Position numbers and translations under genes: made by a program. A DNA stretch of 53,222 bases, taken from NCBI GenBank assembly GCA_051005875.1, contig JBPCIX010000065.1:1-53222 (forward strand), in the 5' to 3' direction. Source of the stretch: JBPCIX01 sp051005875 (GTDB lineage: Bacteria; Actinomycetota; CADDZG01; JAHWKV01). The notes below the pieces were generated by a model. That model was not told the DNA's origin, searched no databases, and saw only the letters and a program-made list of their open reading frames with translations. Numbering within the stretch: position 1 is the stretch's first letter; each line of letters opens with the position of its first letter. Below are positions 16,768 to 25,029 of this stretch, one piece after another.

Positions 16768-17571
16768 TTACGGGGCGGATTTTACGGCGGTGGAGGCTGT
16801 GTTTGGGGAGGATGGGGAGGTCGTGCCCTGGCTGCCTAGGGCATCTGAGCCTGCGCTGGCCGTGGTGCTCACGGCATCGGCACTGGAACTGTCAGCGCCG
16901 TCAGCAGATGTGGAGTCAGACCCGTCGCTTTCCTTGCCGGAGGCGCCGCTGGTCCCGCTGCTGCCGCTCTTACTAGCTATCCCCGTGCCTGCTGCGGCAC
17001 CATTTGTGTTGGGCCCGGTTTGGGCTGCGGTGGAGCCGTTCTGCCCGCTCACTGCGGCCTGGCTCTCACGAGAAATCTTGCCGCCCGGCACTGCGCCGAC
17101 GCTTTGGCCACTGCCGACGCCGTCTGAGCTGAACTTGTCGTCGTTAATAGAATCGGGTAGCTCGCCGATGACAGTTTCGCCGGTAGCGCTTTGCTGGGCA
17201 GCCCCGAAAATAGAGACCGTGATGTCGCCAACAAGACTGTCTACGGCATCTTGGTTGCTGGCTGCAAATGCCATCGGAGGGACGACAAGGATGGCAGCCG
17301 CCATTCCGAATGCAAGCCTGCGCTGAATGCCGGGCCGAAGCCGCTGCATGAGAGGCATAGGCTCGCGCTCAATGTGGGCTGCCATGCGGGTACGAACCAT
17401 ATTCCAGCCTCTATTGGGGTTGGGGGCAGGTTCTGAGCTAAGAGAGCCCATTTCAGAGAACAAACTGGTCAGGCGTCCGACCTCTTCCGCGGGATAGCGG
17501 GCTGAGAGGACCGACACAGATAGGTCGCCTGCTTCCCATGCCTGGAGATCCCGAATGAATTTGCGATTCAT
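16768..17571 (-). CDS. Membrane-bound anti-sigma factor-like protein
   Basis: About 267 aa. An N-terminal cytoplasmic part (1-80, no cysteines, so not a zinc anti-sigma) precedes a transmembrane segment (RLAFGMAAAILVVPPMAFAA, about 95-115). A long extracytoplasmic tail of Ser/Gly/Ala/Asp follows, which looks disordered. The ATG at 17571 overlaps the sigma factor stop (ATGA), so the two are translationally coupled. Position and topology indicate a transmembrane anti-sigma factor. The sequence family was not recognised. Confidence 0.7.
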   Translation of the reverse strand: MNRKFIRDLQAWEAGDLSVSVLSARYPAEEVGRLTSLFSEMGSLSSEPAPNPNRGWNMVRTRMAAHIEREPMPLMQRLRPGIQRRLAFGMAAAILVVPPMAFAASNQDAVDSLVGDITVSIFGAAQQSATGETVIGELPDSINDDKFSSDGVGSGQSVGAVPGGKISRESQAAVSGQNGSTAAQTGPNTNGAAAGTGIASKSGSSGTSGASGKESDGSDSTSADGADSSSADAVSTTASAGSDALGSQGTTSPSSPNTASTAVKSAP

Positions 17572-18314
17572 CGAGTCCCCATGATTCTCTTGAGACCTTC
17601 GAGGGCACGCCATTGTTGGGCGTTTACCGCGCCGGGCGACTTGCCAAGGGCTTTGCCAACTTCTTCGTTGTTCAACCCGATTAGAAATTTCAATTCGATG
17701 ACCTGCCGTTGCTTTTGAGGAAGAGCGGAGATGGCGTCGGCGAGCTCAATATGGTCGACTGTTCCGAGAGCCAGCTCGATTGCGTGATCGGGAAATTCGC
17801 CCCTCGGCTCAACCCTGCGCTCGGCGTTACCTGCGTCGACGACAACGTGCCGTGCGATGCCATAAAGCCAAGAGACGAAAGGCGCTCCAGTTTCCCTATA
17901 GCGCGGAAGGCCTTGCCATGCTCGAACAAATGTTTCGGAGACTGCATCCTCGGCTGCTTGCTGGCCCAGCCGGTAACGGGCATATCTGAAGAGGGCCTGG
18001 TGGTGAAGGCGATAGATTTCGCCAAACGCCTCGGAGCCACCCCGCTTGGCCTGTTCGACCAAGTTGGCGATTGCCTCTTTAGTTGGTTGCCCGTTGACTT
18101 GTGCATGGTCCGTTTCATCTCCTTCATTCTTTACATCGGCAGAAGGATGGGAAATATACGGGTCCGGGGCCCCTTTTGTGGGATGAGTTGTGGGATGAGC
18201 CGTTTTGCGACGGGGAGGGTTGATGACAGTCGAGGAACGAATCCCCTCGCCAAGCGAAGCTGATGCCGCCCACGACCCGCGCGCGTCTGACAGGTTGCTC
18301 ATCTCATGCACCAT
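17568..18314 (-). CDS. ECF-type RNA polymerase sigma-70 factor
   Basis: A 248-aa sigma factor with region 2 at about 85-155 (LFRYARYRLGQQAAEDAVSE, then FVRAWQGLPRY and SWLYGIARHVVVD) and region 4 at about 185-245 (ALPQKQRQVIELKFLIGLNNEEVGKALGKSPGAV). The first 75 residues are a low-complexity extension rich in Pro, Thr and Ser. It includes an in-frame 12-bp duplication at 18176-18199 that encodes two copies of THPT. No better internal start was found, so the long form is kept; M5 (18302) is an alternative. It is coupled to the downstream anti-sigma-like gene by ATGA. Confidence 0.88.
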   Translation of the reverse strand: MVHEMSNLSDARGSWAASASLGEGIRSSTVINPPRRKTAHPTTHPTKGAPDPYISHPSADVKNEGDETDHAQVNGQPTKEAIANLVEQAKRGGSEAFGEIYRLHHQALFRYARYRLGQQAAEDAVSETFVRAWQGLPRYRETGAPFVSWLYGIARHVVVDAGNAERRVEPRGEFPDHAIELALGTVDHIELADAISALPQKQRQVIELKFLIGLNNEEVGKALGKSPGAVNAQQWRALEGLKRIMGTR

Positions 18315-18624
18315 AACAGTAAAGGCTAGTTGAAGGTGGAAAATTCACCCTTAGTTTTACTGAGGCCTTACCGATCAAATTTGCGACTAGGCCCTCCCGA
18401 TTGGACATAAATGGGCATGAATCCGGACTAAACTGCCCCTACAGGCGCTGCAAGGAGCGCTGCAAGTTTTTCTATTCCTGAGAATCTTAAGGGCATCTGC
18501 GGTGGTTTGCCACTACTTTGTGCCCGCAGCCTGTCAAAATTTCTTTCCCGGGGTCCAATCCAGGCACAAATGGCGGAAACAGTGAAAACCGGCGCGCCGG
18601 TTAATCCGGTTAAGATGGTTCAAG
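18315..18624. other. 310-bp intergenic region before tRNA-Glu
   Basis: No gene is supported here. It should hold the sigma factor promoter (leftward) and the tRNA-Glu promoter (rightward); TAAGAT at 18611-18616 could be the tRNA -10 box. It contains a 12-bp spaced direct repeat GCGCTGCAAG (18445 and 18457) and a 16-bp perfect palindrome AACCGGCGCGCCGGTT (18587-18602), a candidate protein-binding site 22 bp before the tRNA. Confidence 0.5.
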
Positions 18625-18701
18625 GCCCCCGTCGTCTAGTGGCCTAGGACGCCGCCCTCTCACGGCGGAGATCAGGGGTTCGAACCCCCTCGGGGGTACC
18701 A
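18625..18701 (+). tRNA. tRNA-Glu (CTC anticodon)
   Basis: A complete cloverleaf: acceptor GCCCCCG/CGGGGGT, anticodon stem CCGCC/GGCGG around loop CTCTCAC with anticodon CTC at 18659-18661, and T-arm AGGGG-TTCGAAC-CCCCT. The CCA end is encoded. It closely resembles the actinobacterial tRNA-Glu. Its product serves translation, HemA, and possibly the mischarging route for Gln through GltX. Confidence 0.96.
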
Positions 18702-18829
18702 TTAAATTTTTCACGTTTGCGGGTGCAGGTGCTTCACGTTTGAAGCGGCGCTTCCGCAGAGGGCGTGTTCGTCACGTCGAGCCGCGTCGAGTTGGTCTGG
18801 TAGGAGCAACAGGCCGTAGTATCGACGCA

Positions 18830-20002
18830 ATGACTTCGCCTATCGACATCCGGGGTGCACTCGACGCTGCACGGTCGGCAGACCCGGCCGCCGTCGTCGA
18901 TATCATCGATATGGCCGCCCGGGCGATAGGGGCATCGGACGTCTCCGCTTACCTCGTGGATTTCGAGCAGAGGTTCCTCGAGCCTTTACCGGACCGATCG
19001 AAGCACGCGGACCTGGCCGAGACCGAGGAGGTTGTTTCCAGCATGGCCGGAAGAGCCTTCTTGACTAGGGCCCCGGTGAAAGCTGAGAGGCATTATAGAA
19101 CCCGGGTCTGGGTCCCCATCATCGAGGGTTCAGATCGAACCGGCGTGCTTGCGATGACATTTGGTTCGGCGGATGACGACGTTCTGGCTGCTTGCCTGGA
19201 TCTTGGGATGCTTGCCGGTTACCTCATCGCCGCGCATACCCGCTGCACGGATGTCTATCAGCTCCACAGACGGCGCAAGTCGATGACGCTTGCGGCAAGC
19301 ATGCAATGGGACCTGCTGCCTCCGGTCGTCCTTTCTACGCCGCAGTGCACGATAGCGGCTCGGCTCGAGCCTGCCTACGAGGTTGGGGGGGACTGCTTCG
19401 ATTACTCCCTCAATACCCCGGTCCTGGATGTAGCTCTTATCGACTCGATGGGCCACGGTGTGTTATCGGCCATGATCGCCTCCCTGGCCATCGGCTGTTA
19501 CCGGCACGACCGACGGGAGGGGAGGAGCCTCGAAGACATGCATCGCTCGATAGACGACGTTCTCAGCCGACAGCTCCACGGAGATGCATTCGCCACCGGC
19601 CAGCTTGCTCAACTCGATTTGACGACAGGCCGGCTCAGCTGGATAAATGCGGGCCACCCTCGGCCCTTGCTTGTGCGCATGGGCCGCGTGATCAAAGAAT
19701 TAGAAGGCCCGCCGGCGCTGCCGTGGGGACTACAGAGCGAGCCGGCCGTGACTTATCAGGAATCTCTTGAGCCCCTAGACGCGATCTTGTTCTACACCGA
19801 TGGAGTAACGGACGCGGCCAACCCGGACGGAGAAGAATTCGGTATCGACCGCCTGATCGACCTAACCGGGCAGTGCGCTTCCGACCAACTTCCCCCGGAA
19901 GAGATCCTCAGGAAGATCGTGGAAGGAGTGATGCAACATCAGGGCCGAAAGGCTCGGGACGACGCCACGGTGATGATGGTCCAATGGCACGATGGGCCGT
20001 GA
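18830..20002 (+). CDS. PP2C-type SpoIIE phosphatase with N-terminal sensory domain
   Basis: About 390 aa. An N-terminal GAF-like sensor domain (about 1-160) is followed by a SpoIIE/RsbU serine phosphatase domain, with metal-binding motifs EVGGDCFDYS, LIDSMGHGVLSA, INAGHPRPLL, FYTDGVTDA and DDATVMMV all intact. Such enzymes dephosphorylate STAS anti-anti-sigma proteins; the STAS gene at 16383 is a candidate partner. The frame is open from 18740 but that segment is Arg-rich and runs from the tRNA, so ATG 18830 is preferred. Confidence 0.88.
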   Translation: MTSPIDIRGALDAARSADPAAVVDIIDMAARAIGASDVSAYLVDFEQRFLEPLPDRSKHADLAETEEVVSSMAGRAFLTRAPVKAERHYRTRVWVPIIEGSDRTGVLAMTFGSADDDVLAACLDLGMLAGYLIAAHTRCTDVYQLHRRRKSMTLAASMQWDLLPPVVLSTPQCTIAARLEPAYEVGGDCFDYSLNTPVLDVALIDSMGHGVLSAMIASLAIGCYRHDRREGRSLEDMHRSIDDVLSRQLHGDAFATGQLAQLDLTTGRLSWINAGHPRPLLVRMGRVIKELEGPPALPWGLQSEPAVTYQESLEPLDAILFYTDGVTDAANPDGEEFGIDRLIDLTGQCASDQLPPEEILRKIVEGVMQHQGRKARDDATVMMVQWHDGP

Positions 20003-20051
20003 GCGGAGATCGGCGACGGCCTGACGAGCAGTGAGGCACTACAATTCGGCT

Positions 20052-20867
20052 ATGACCATGTACATGGACCGCCACGATTTCCTGGACAAAATAACCGCCG
20101 AGGATGCGGCCGCCGCCCATTTAAAAGATCTGGAGCTGCAGGACAAATACGGGGTGCGGTACATCAATTACTGGCTGGACTACAAGTCCAACCGGGCTTT
20201 TTGCCTAATCGATGCGCCCAGCCAGGAAGCCGCTGAAGCAGTCCACCGGGAGTCGCACGGAATGGTCGCAAACCGGATCATGGAAGTACAACAGGATCAG
20301 TTAAATAACTTTTTCGGTCTGATCCCGGAGGCAGAACCGGGCGAGCCCGTTTACAACAACGCTATAAGGACCATCCTGTTCACCGACATTGAGGGCTCCA
20401 TGTCGCTCACCAGGCAACTGGGGGACGAAGGCGCGATGAAGCTTTTACGACTGCACGACGAAGTCATTCAGAATGCCATCCAGGGCACGGAAGGGCGGCA
20501 GATAAAGCACACGGGCGACGGCATAATGGCGTGCTTTTATTCCGTTGCCCGGGCTGCCGAATGCGCCATTGCGATCCAGCGAGGCTTAGCCGAACGTGTC
20601 GCCGACTTCCCGGTGCCTGTGAGAGTGCGGATCGGGCTAACCGCAGGGGAACCTGTAGCCGAAAACGACGACCTGTTCGGAGCGGCTGTTCAGGTCGCCG
20701 CGCGAATTTGCGCGGCATGTGCACCAGGCGCCATTTGGGCTTCCGGTGTGGTCAAGGATCTGTCCCTGGGCAAAGGCCTTAACTGGAAGTCCCATGGTGA
20801 GCAGCCCTTGCCCGGCCTGGATGAGCCCCTGCTTCTATACGAGTTGCTCTGGCAACCAACCGGCTAA
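20052..20867 (+). CDS. DUF4242 domain fused to class III nucleotidyl cyclase
   Basis: About 271 aa. The N-terminal 85 residues (MYMDRHDF, then VRYINYWLDYKSNRAFCLIDAP) match the DUF4242/SCO4226-like ferredoxin-fold domain. The rest is an adenylate/guanylate cyclase catalytic domain: metal-binding Asp in ILFTDIEGSM and in KHTGDGIMACF, and GAAVQVAARICA near the end. The position usually held by the catalytic Asn (VNxAAR) is Gln here, while the following Arg is kept, so activity may be altered. Three ATGs lie close together; 20052 is chosen. It follows the SpoIIE phosphatase by 49 bp. Confidence 0.82.
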   Translation: MTMYMDRHDFLDKITAEDAAAAHLKDLELQDKYGVRYINYWLDYKSNRAFCLIDAPSQEAAEAVHRESHGMVANRIMEVQQDQLNNFFGLIPEAEPGEPVYNNAIRTILFTDIEGSMSLTRQLGDEGAMKLLRLHDEVIQNAIQGTEGRQIKHTGDGIMACFYSVARAAECAIAIQRGLAERVADFPVPVRVRIGLTAGEPVAENDDLFGAAVQVAARICAACAPGAIWASGVVKDLSLGKGLNWKSHGEQPLPGLDEPLLLYELLWQPTG

Positions 20868-20908
20868 TTTAGCTTCGCAAAAAAGCTCGACGAACCAGCG
20901 AAGCAAGG

Positions 20909-20926
20909 CCGGTGGGCTGACACCGG
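20909..20926 (+). terminator. Small hairpin after the cyclase gene
   Basis: CCGGTG and CACCGG form a 6-bp stem with a 6-nt loop in the 90-bp gap after the cyclase stop. No T-run follows, so its role as a terminator is weakly supported. Confidence 0.3.
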
Positions 20927-20957
20927 TGACTAGATTCCCGCCTCGCGATATCCTTTA

Positions 20958-21329
20958 GTGAGTATGAGAGTTGTGCCAGGAGGCCAGTTGAGCGAAGACT
21001 TTTCTGCAGACCCGACGAAAAGCGGGCGAAAGGTCAATCGCAAGTTCATTGAGTCTGCGCTCCAGAGCCAGGCGGTCCTAAGAGAACTGGTTCGACGACG
21101 AAAGCGGCAGCGCCTCAGCCAGACTCAGGTGGCTTCGAGGATGGGTACTTCGCAATCGGCTATCGCCAGGATCGAAACTGCCGGTATGGACATCCGCATG
21201 TCCACCCTCGAACGATACGCAGCCGCAATTGGCCACAAGATTAATTTCAAGCTCTCGCGATTAAATGCGGCTCATACCCAAGATTCCGATGACGCTGCCG
21301 GGGAAGGACTTGAACCTTCAACTTCCTGA
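20958..21329 (+). CDS. XRE-family helix-turn-helix regulator
   Basis: A 123-aa DNA-binding protein. The HTH spans about 48-105: RLSQTQVASRMGTSQSAIARIETAG, then STLERYAAAIGHKINFKL, as in HigA-like antitoxins and free-standing XRE regulators. No toxin gene is adjacent. Its last dozen codons (AAGEGLEPSTS) are simply the reverse complement of the 3' half of tRNA-Gln, and its TGA lies within the tRNA anticodon stem. The start is GTG 20958 or ATG 20964. Confidence 0.72.
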   Translation: MSMRVVPGGQLSEDFSADPTKSGRKVNRKFIESALQSQAVLRELVRRRKRQRLSQTQVASRMGTSQSAIARIETAGMDIRMSTLERYAAAIGHKINFKLSRLNAAHTQDSDDAAGEGLEPSTS

Positions 21330-21367
21330 TCCAGAATCAGACGATCTGCCAATTGATCTACCCGGCA
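21295..21367 (-). tRNA. tRNA-Gln (CTG anticodon)
   Basis: On the minus strand a full cloverleaf: acceptor TGCCGGG/CCCGGCA, D-stem GATC/GATC, anticodon stem TCTGA/TCAGG (one T-G pair) around loop TTCTGGA with anticodon CTG, and T-arm GAAGG-TTCAAGT-CCTTC. The discriminator base is G and CCA is not encoded. With gatCAB at 44.5-47.8 kb and no glutaminyl-tRNA synthetase seen, it is probably charged via Glu and transamidation. Confidence 0.95.
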
Positions 21368-21429
21368 ATTATTTGGCCCTTCTGCATTGAAAGTATAAAC
21401 GGGCCGGTTGCGTCGCAAGGGTCGGCCAA

Positions 21430-21690
21430 GTGAGCGCCGATCAACGACCCGAGCGGCCCCGAAGCTTTGCCTTTCACTGGATCGTGAATATCCTTCTGGC
21501 GACCCTGGCTTTGTTTGCCGGGGCCCTATTCGGCGAAAGGATTCCGAAGGACAAACTGGGCTTGGCATTTATGGGCGTAGCTGCTGTTGCTCTTGCTCTG
21601 GTTCCCTTGACCCGACGCTGGGAGAATGCGGGGATCGAAAAGCGGCGGGCGGGTCCCGGACCAGAGAAGAAAACACCCGGGGACCACTAG
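21430..21690 (+). CDS. Small two-helix membrane protein
   Basis: An 86-aa hypothetical protein with two hydrophobic segments (FHWIVNILLATLALFAGALFG, about 15-36, and LAFMGVAAVALALVPL, about 45-62) joined by a short basic loop, and a charged tail. Start GTG 21430. It is convergent with gltX, 8 bp away. I do not recognise a family. Confidence 0.5.
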   Translation: MSADQRPERPRSFAFHWIVNILLATLALFAGALFGERIPKDKLGLAFMGVAAVALALVPLTRRWENAGIEKRRAGPGPEKKTPGDH

Positions 21691-21698
21691 TGGCGCGT

Positions 21699-23153
21699 CT
21701 AGGCGCCCAATTTTGCGACCGATTGCCGTAGCCGGCTCAAGCACTCTTGCTTGCCGACCAATGCCATTACGTCGAAAATCGGCGCCGACACGGTTGATCC
21801 GGTAACCGACACATAGAAGGGAGCAAAGGCCGTTTTTGGCTTTAATTCCATCTGCATCTGAACTTGCCGAAGCGCTTCTTCGATATTGTCTCTCGACCAG
21901 TCGGCAAGCTCGGCGAGCAACTGGATTGAGCGCTGCATTTGCTCCTGAACATGGGGATGCCGCATTACCTTTTCGAAAGCTGCCTGATCGAGCTCGGCGT
22001 CACCCAATACGGGCCTCGCGTAGTGCGCAGCTTCCTCAAGACGCCTTATGCGGGTCTTGATCAGGGGCGCCAATGACTCCACCAGGAAGCCCTGCTCCTG
22101 CGCAGGCGGATCGGCGACCAGGCCCGCGCCCGCCAGCCATGGCATGAGGGATTCCGCGAACTGCAAATCCCTCTGAGCCCTTATGTACTCGCCGTTCATC
22201 CAGTCCAATTTGGCGAGATCGAAATTCGCCGGCGAAGCATTCACCTTTTCTAATTCGAATCCGGCCACCATCTCGTCGCGGCTTAAGATCGTTTCGTCGC
22301 CGAAGCCGGTCCCCAGCAAGACCAGCGAGTTGATCAACGCCTCCGGCAAGAATCCGTGTTCGCGATACCACTCAATCGAGCCGCCCCCAAGCCTTTTCGA
22401 GAGCTTCTTTCCGCCGGGTCCCATCACCAGGGGAATATGCGCATAGACCGGTTGCTGATACCCGAGTGCATTCATCACCAGTATTTGGCGAGGTGTCGAA
22501 GATTGAATATCCATCCCTCTGATCACATGGGTAATTTCCATCAGCGCGTCATCCATCGCCACGCCGAAGTTGTAGATGGGGAAGCCGTCTTGCCGAAAGA
22601 TGGCGAAGTCGTCGATCTCGGAGTGACGCCAGGTAACCGGGCCGGTGACCACATCGTCGAACGTCGTCTCGCCTTCTTCAGGCACGTGGAAGCGCATGAC
22701 CCATCGGCGGCCCTCAGACTCGAAACCTGCTTTTTGAGCTTCGGTCAGCCGGTAGCAGCGACCGTCATAACCCGGCCGCCTGCGTTCTGCCTGAGCCTCG
22801 CGCCTTCTCTCGTCGAGCTCTTCGGGCGTGCAGAAGCAGCGATACGCCAGCCCCTCTTCTTCGAGGCTAAATGCCGCCTGCCTGTAGGTCGCCAGACGCT
22901 CAGATTGGCGGTACGGCCCAACCGGGCCGCCCACGCCCGGCCCTTCGTCACACCCAAGACCCAACCACCGCAGCTCCTCGGTAACGGAATCAACAAATTC
23001 TTGTTTTGCTCTGGCCTGGTCGGTATCTTCGATCCTTAGGACAAAGGTCCCATTGTGACGGCGAGCAAAAAGCCAGTTATAGAGGGCTGTGCGGGCGTTG
23101 CCGATGTGTAGTGTTCCGGTAGGCGCGGGCGCAATCCGGACCCGCACATTCAT
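21699..23153 (-). CDS. gltX: Glutamyl-tRNA synthetase
   Basis: A 484-aa class I synthetase: HIGN at 16-19 in APAPTGTLHIGNAR, KLSKRLGG near 250, and an all-helical C-terminal anticodon-binding part. It charges tRNA-Glu; with GatCAB in the same window it is likely non-discriminating and also charges tRNA-Gln with Glu (inference). The start ATG overlaps the FAH hydrolase stop (ATGA), so it is the third gene of ilvE-FAH-gltX. Confidence 0.96.
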   Translation of the reverse strand: MNVRVRIAPAPTGTLHIGNARTALYNWLFARRHNGTFVLRIEDTDQARAKQEFVDSVTEELRWLGLGCDEGPGVGGPVGPYRQSERLATYRQAAFSLEEEGLAYRCFCTPEELDERRREAQAERRRPGYDGRCYRLTEAQKAGFESEGRRWVMRFHVPEEGETTFDDVVTGPVTWRHSEIDDFAIFRQDGFPIYNFGVAMDDALMEITHVIRGMDIQSSTPRQILVMNALGYQQPVYAHIPLVMGPGGKKLSKRLGGGSIEWYREHGFLPEALINSLVLLGTGFGDETILSRDEMVAGFELEKVNASPANFDLAKLDWMNGEYIRAQRDLQFAESLMPWLAGAGLVADPPAQEQGFLVESLAPLIKTRIRRLEEAAHYARPVLGDAELDQAAFEKVMRHPHVQEQMQRSIQLLAELADWSRDNIEEALRQVQMQMELKPKTAFAPFYVSVTGSTVSAPIFDVMALVGKQECLSRLRQSVAKLGA

Positions 23154-23986
23154 TCGGCCCCCTCGGCGGGTGAAGGGCCGATTCCTACCGGCGCCGGGGG
23201 TCGGCCCTCTTCGTCGGGCGCCGCCGGGGCGAGGCCTTGCACTCCAACTTCGAGTGAGCCGATGCCCTCAATTTCGACTGCCACCCTGTCCCCGTCCTTC
23301 AACGGCCCGGCGCCCTTTGGGGTCCCGGTCATGATCACATCGCCCGGGAGCAGAGTGATAGACGTCGTAATGAATTCAATTAGCTCGCCAACGTTGAATA
23401 TCAGCGACGAGGTTCTGGCCTCCTGCTTCACCTCACCGTTTACCTTAGTAATGAGGGCAAGGTCATCGGGAACAATGTCGGTTTCTATCCAGGGTCCCAG
23501 TGGCCCTGCGGTGTCAAAACCCTTGGCCCTGCCCCACTGGGAGTCTTTTTCTTGCTGGTCCCGGGCGGTGGCGTCTATGGCGCACGTATAACCGAGCACG
23601 ACCTCCTGCCAACGATCCCTGCTTACGCCTTTTGCAACGGCTCCTATAACCACAGCCAACTCACCTTCATAATCCAAGCGCTCGCACCCGCGAGGCCAAA
23701 CGATCTTGCTTGCCGGGCCGACAACCGATGTGGAGGGCTTGAAAAAAAACATTGGTTCCTCGGGAATGGGCATGCCCATCTCGTCGGCATGATCTCGGTA
23801 GTTGAGCCCCACACCTATGACCTTCGAGGGCAGACATGGGGCCAACAAGCGGGTTCCTGAAAGCGGATGAGAGATGCCTGTCGTCTCGTGCGGCAGAAAC
23901 GGCGTGCTTGAAATCTCTTCGATCAAGTCCCCGTCGGCCACTCCATAGGCAATGCGCGACCCATCTAAAAACCGGACAAACTTCAC
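23150..23986 (-). CDS. Fumarylacetoacetate hydrolase-family protein
   Basis: A 278-aa FAH-fold enzyme. The metal site reads RLDYEGELAVVIG, and other family phrases are VGLNYRDHADEMG, PGDVIMTGTPKGAG and the closing VEIEGIGSLEVGV. Members hydrolyse or decarboxylate beta-keto acids or oxaloacetate; substrate cannot be told. The last 25 residues are Pro/Ala-rich and unlike the fold. It follows ilvE by 19 bp and overlaps gltX by four bases. Confidence 0.9.
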   Translation of the reverse strand: MKFVRFLDGSRIAYGVADGDLIEEISSTPFLPHETTGISHPLSGTRLLAPCLPSKVIGVGLNYRDHADEMGMPIPEEPMFFFKPSTSVVGPASKIVWPRGCERLDYEGELAVVIGAVAKGVSRDRWQEVVLGYTCAIDATARDQQEKDSQWGRAKGFDTAGPLGPWIETDIVPDDLALITKVNGEVKQEARTSSLIFNVGELIEFITTSITLLPGDVIMTGTPKGAGPLKDGDRVAVEIEGIGSLEVGVQGLAPAAPDEEGRPPAPVGIGPSPAEGAE

Positions 23987-24005
23987 GGTAGCGCCCTCTT
24001 GATCT

Positions 24006-24923
24006 TTAGGTCAGGTATTCATTCCAGTCCGAGTACCGTTCAACCTGGCCTCGAACTGCTGCGAAAAAGACCTCCTGGATCTTCTTGGTAACAGGGCCGA
24101 CTTCACCAAGTTCACGGTCATCGACCGAGCGAATTGGGACGACTTCAGCCGCGGTCCCGGTCATAAAGGCCTCGTCCGCGGTGTAGAGATCGGTCCGCTG
24201 GACATCGACTTCCTGGACCTCGATACCGAGGTCCTTCGCGATTGTGATGATGGTATCGCGGGTTATTCCGGCAAGGGGTCGCGCAGATAAGGGCGGCGTG
24301 CGCAGCACTCCCCCGCTGACGAGAAAAACGTTCTCGCCGGTGGCGTCTGCTACAAAGCCCTGAGCATTCAACATAATTGCCTCGTCGTAGCCGCCCCTGG
24401 CCGCTTCGAGTTTGGCAAGCCCCGAATTCAAGTACTGACCGGTGGCCTTTGCTGCGGGAGGTAACGCGTTGTGGTCGAATCGGCGCCAAGAAGAAATCCG
24501 CGTCTTGACTCCCTTCGTCAGGCTTTCTTCGCCGAGGTATGCCCCCCAGCCCCAAACTGCGATCGAGACCTTGACTGGAACGTCCATGTAGTTCAGTCCC
24601 ATCTCGCCGTAACCGTGATAAATGAGGGGCCGTATGTATCCGGCCGCCAGCTCGTTCGCTTTCAGCGTCTGCTTAGTTGCCTCGATCAACTGGTTGACAC
24701 CGAAAGGCACGTCAATCATGTAAATCTTGGCCGACCGGTGCAGTCGCTCGATGTGGTCGGTCAGCCGGAAAACGGCCGGGCCCTTCTTGGTCTCATAGGC
24801 CCGGATCCCTTCGAACACACCCGACCCGTAGTGTAAAGAGTGGGTGAGCACATGAACCTGAGCATGCTCCCACGCAACAAGCTCGCCATCCATCCAAATG
24901 AACTTGGTTGGCGTGACCGGCAT
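24006..24923 (-). CDS. ilvE: Branched-chain amino acid aminotransferase
   Basis: A 305-aa class IV PLP aminotransferase making Val, Leu and Ile. Motifs: KFIWMDGELVAWEHAQVHV, HYGSGVFEGIRAY, the PLP lysine in PPAAKATGQYLNSGLAKLEA, and FVADATGENVFLV with TAAEVVPIRSVD. Length is normal. A strong AGGAGG ribosome site sits 6-7 nt before the ATG. TACAAT about 75 bp upstream may be the -10 box for the ilvE-FAH-gltX operon. Confidence 0.95.
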   Translation of the reverse strand: MPVTPTKFIWMDGELVAWEHAQVHVLTHSLHYGSGVFEGIRAYETKKGPAVFRLTDHIERLHRSAKIYMIDVPFGVNQLIEATKQTLKANELAAGYIRPLIYHGYGEMGLNYMDVPVKVSIAVWGWGAYLGEESLTKGVKTRISSWRRFDHNALPPAAKATGQYLNSGLAKLEAARGGYDEAIMLNAQGFVADATGENVFLVSGGVLRTPPLSARPLAGITRDTIITIAKDLGIEVQEVDVQRTDLYTADEAFMTGTAAEVVPIRSVDDRELGEVGPVTKKIQEVFFAAVRGQVERYSDWNEYLT

Positions 24924-25029
24924 GATGCTCCTCCTTCTTATTGCAAATGTGCGCCAATCCCCATTAAGGGAAAAACTCTTGAGGCGTCATTGTATCTAAA
25001 CGCTGGAGTGTCGCCGGACCGCGACCTGC

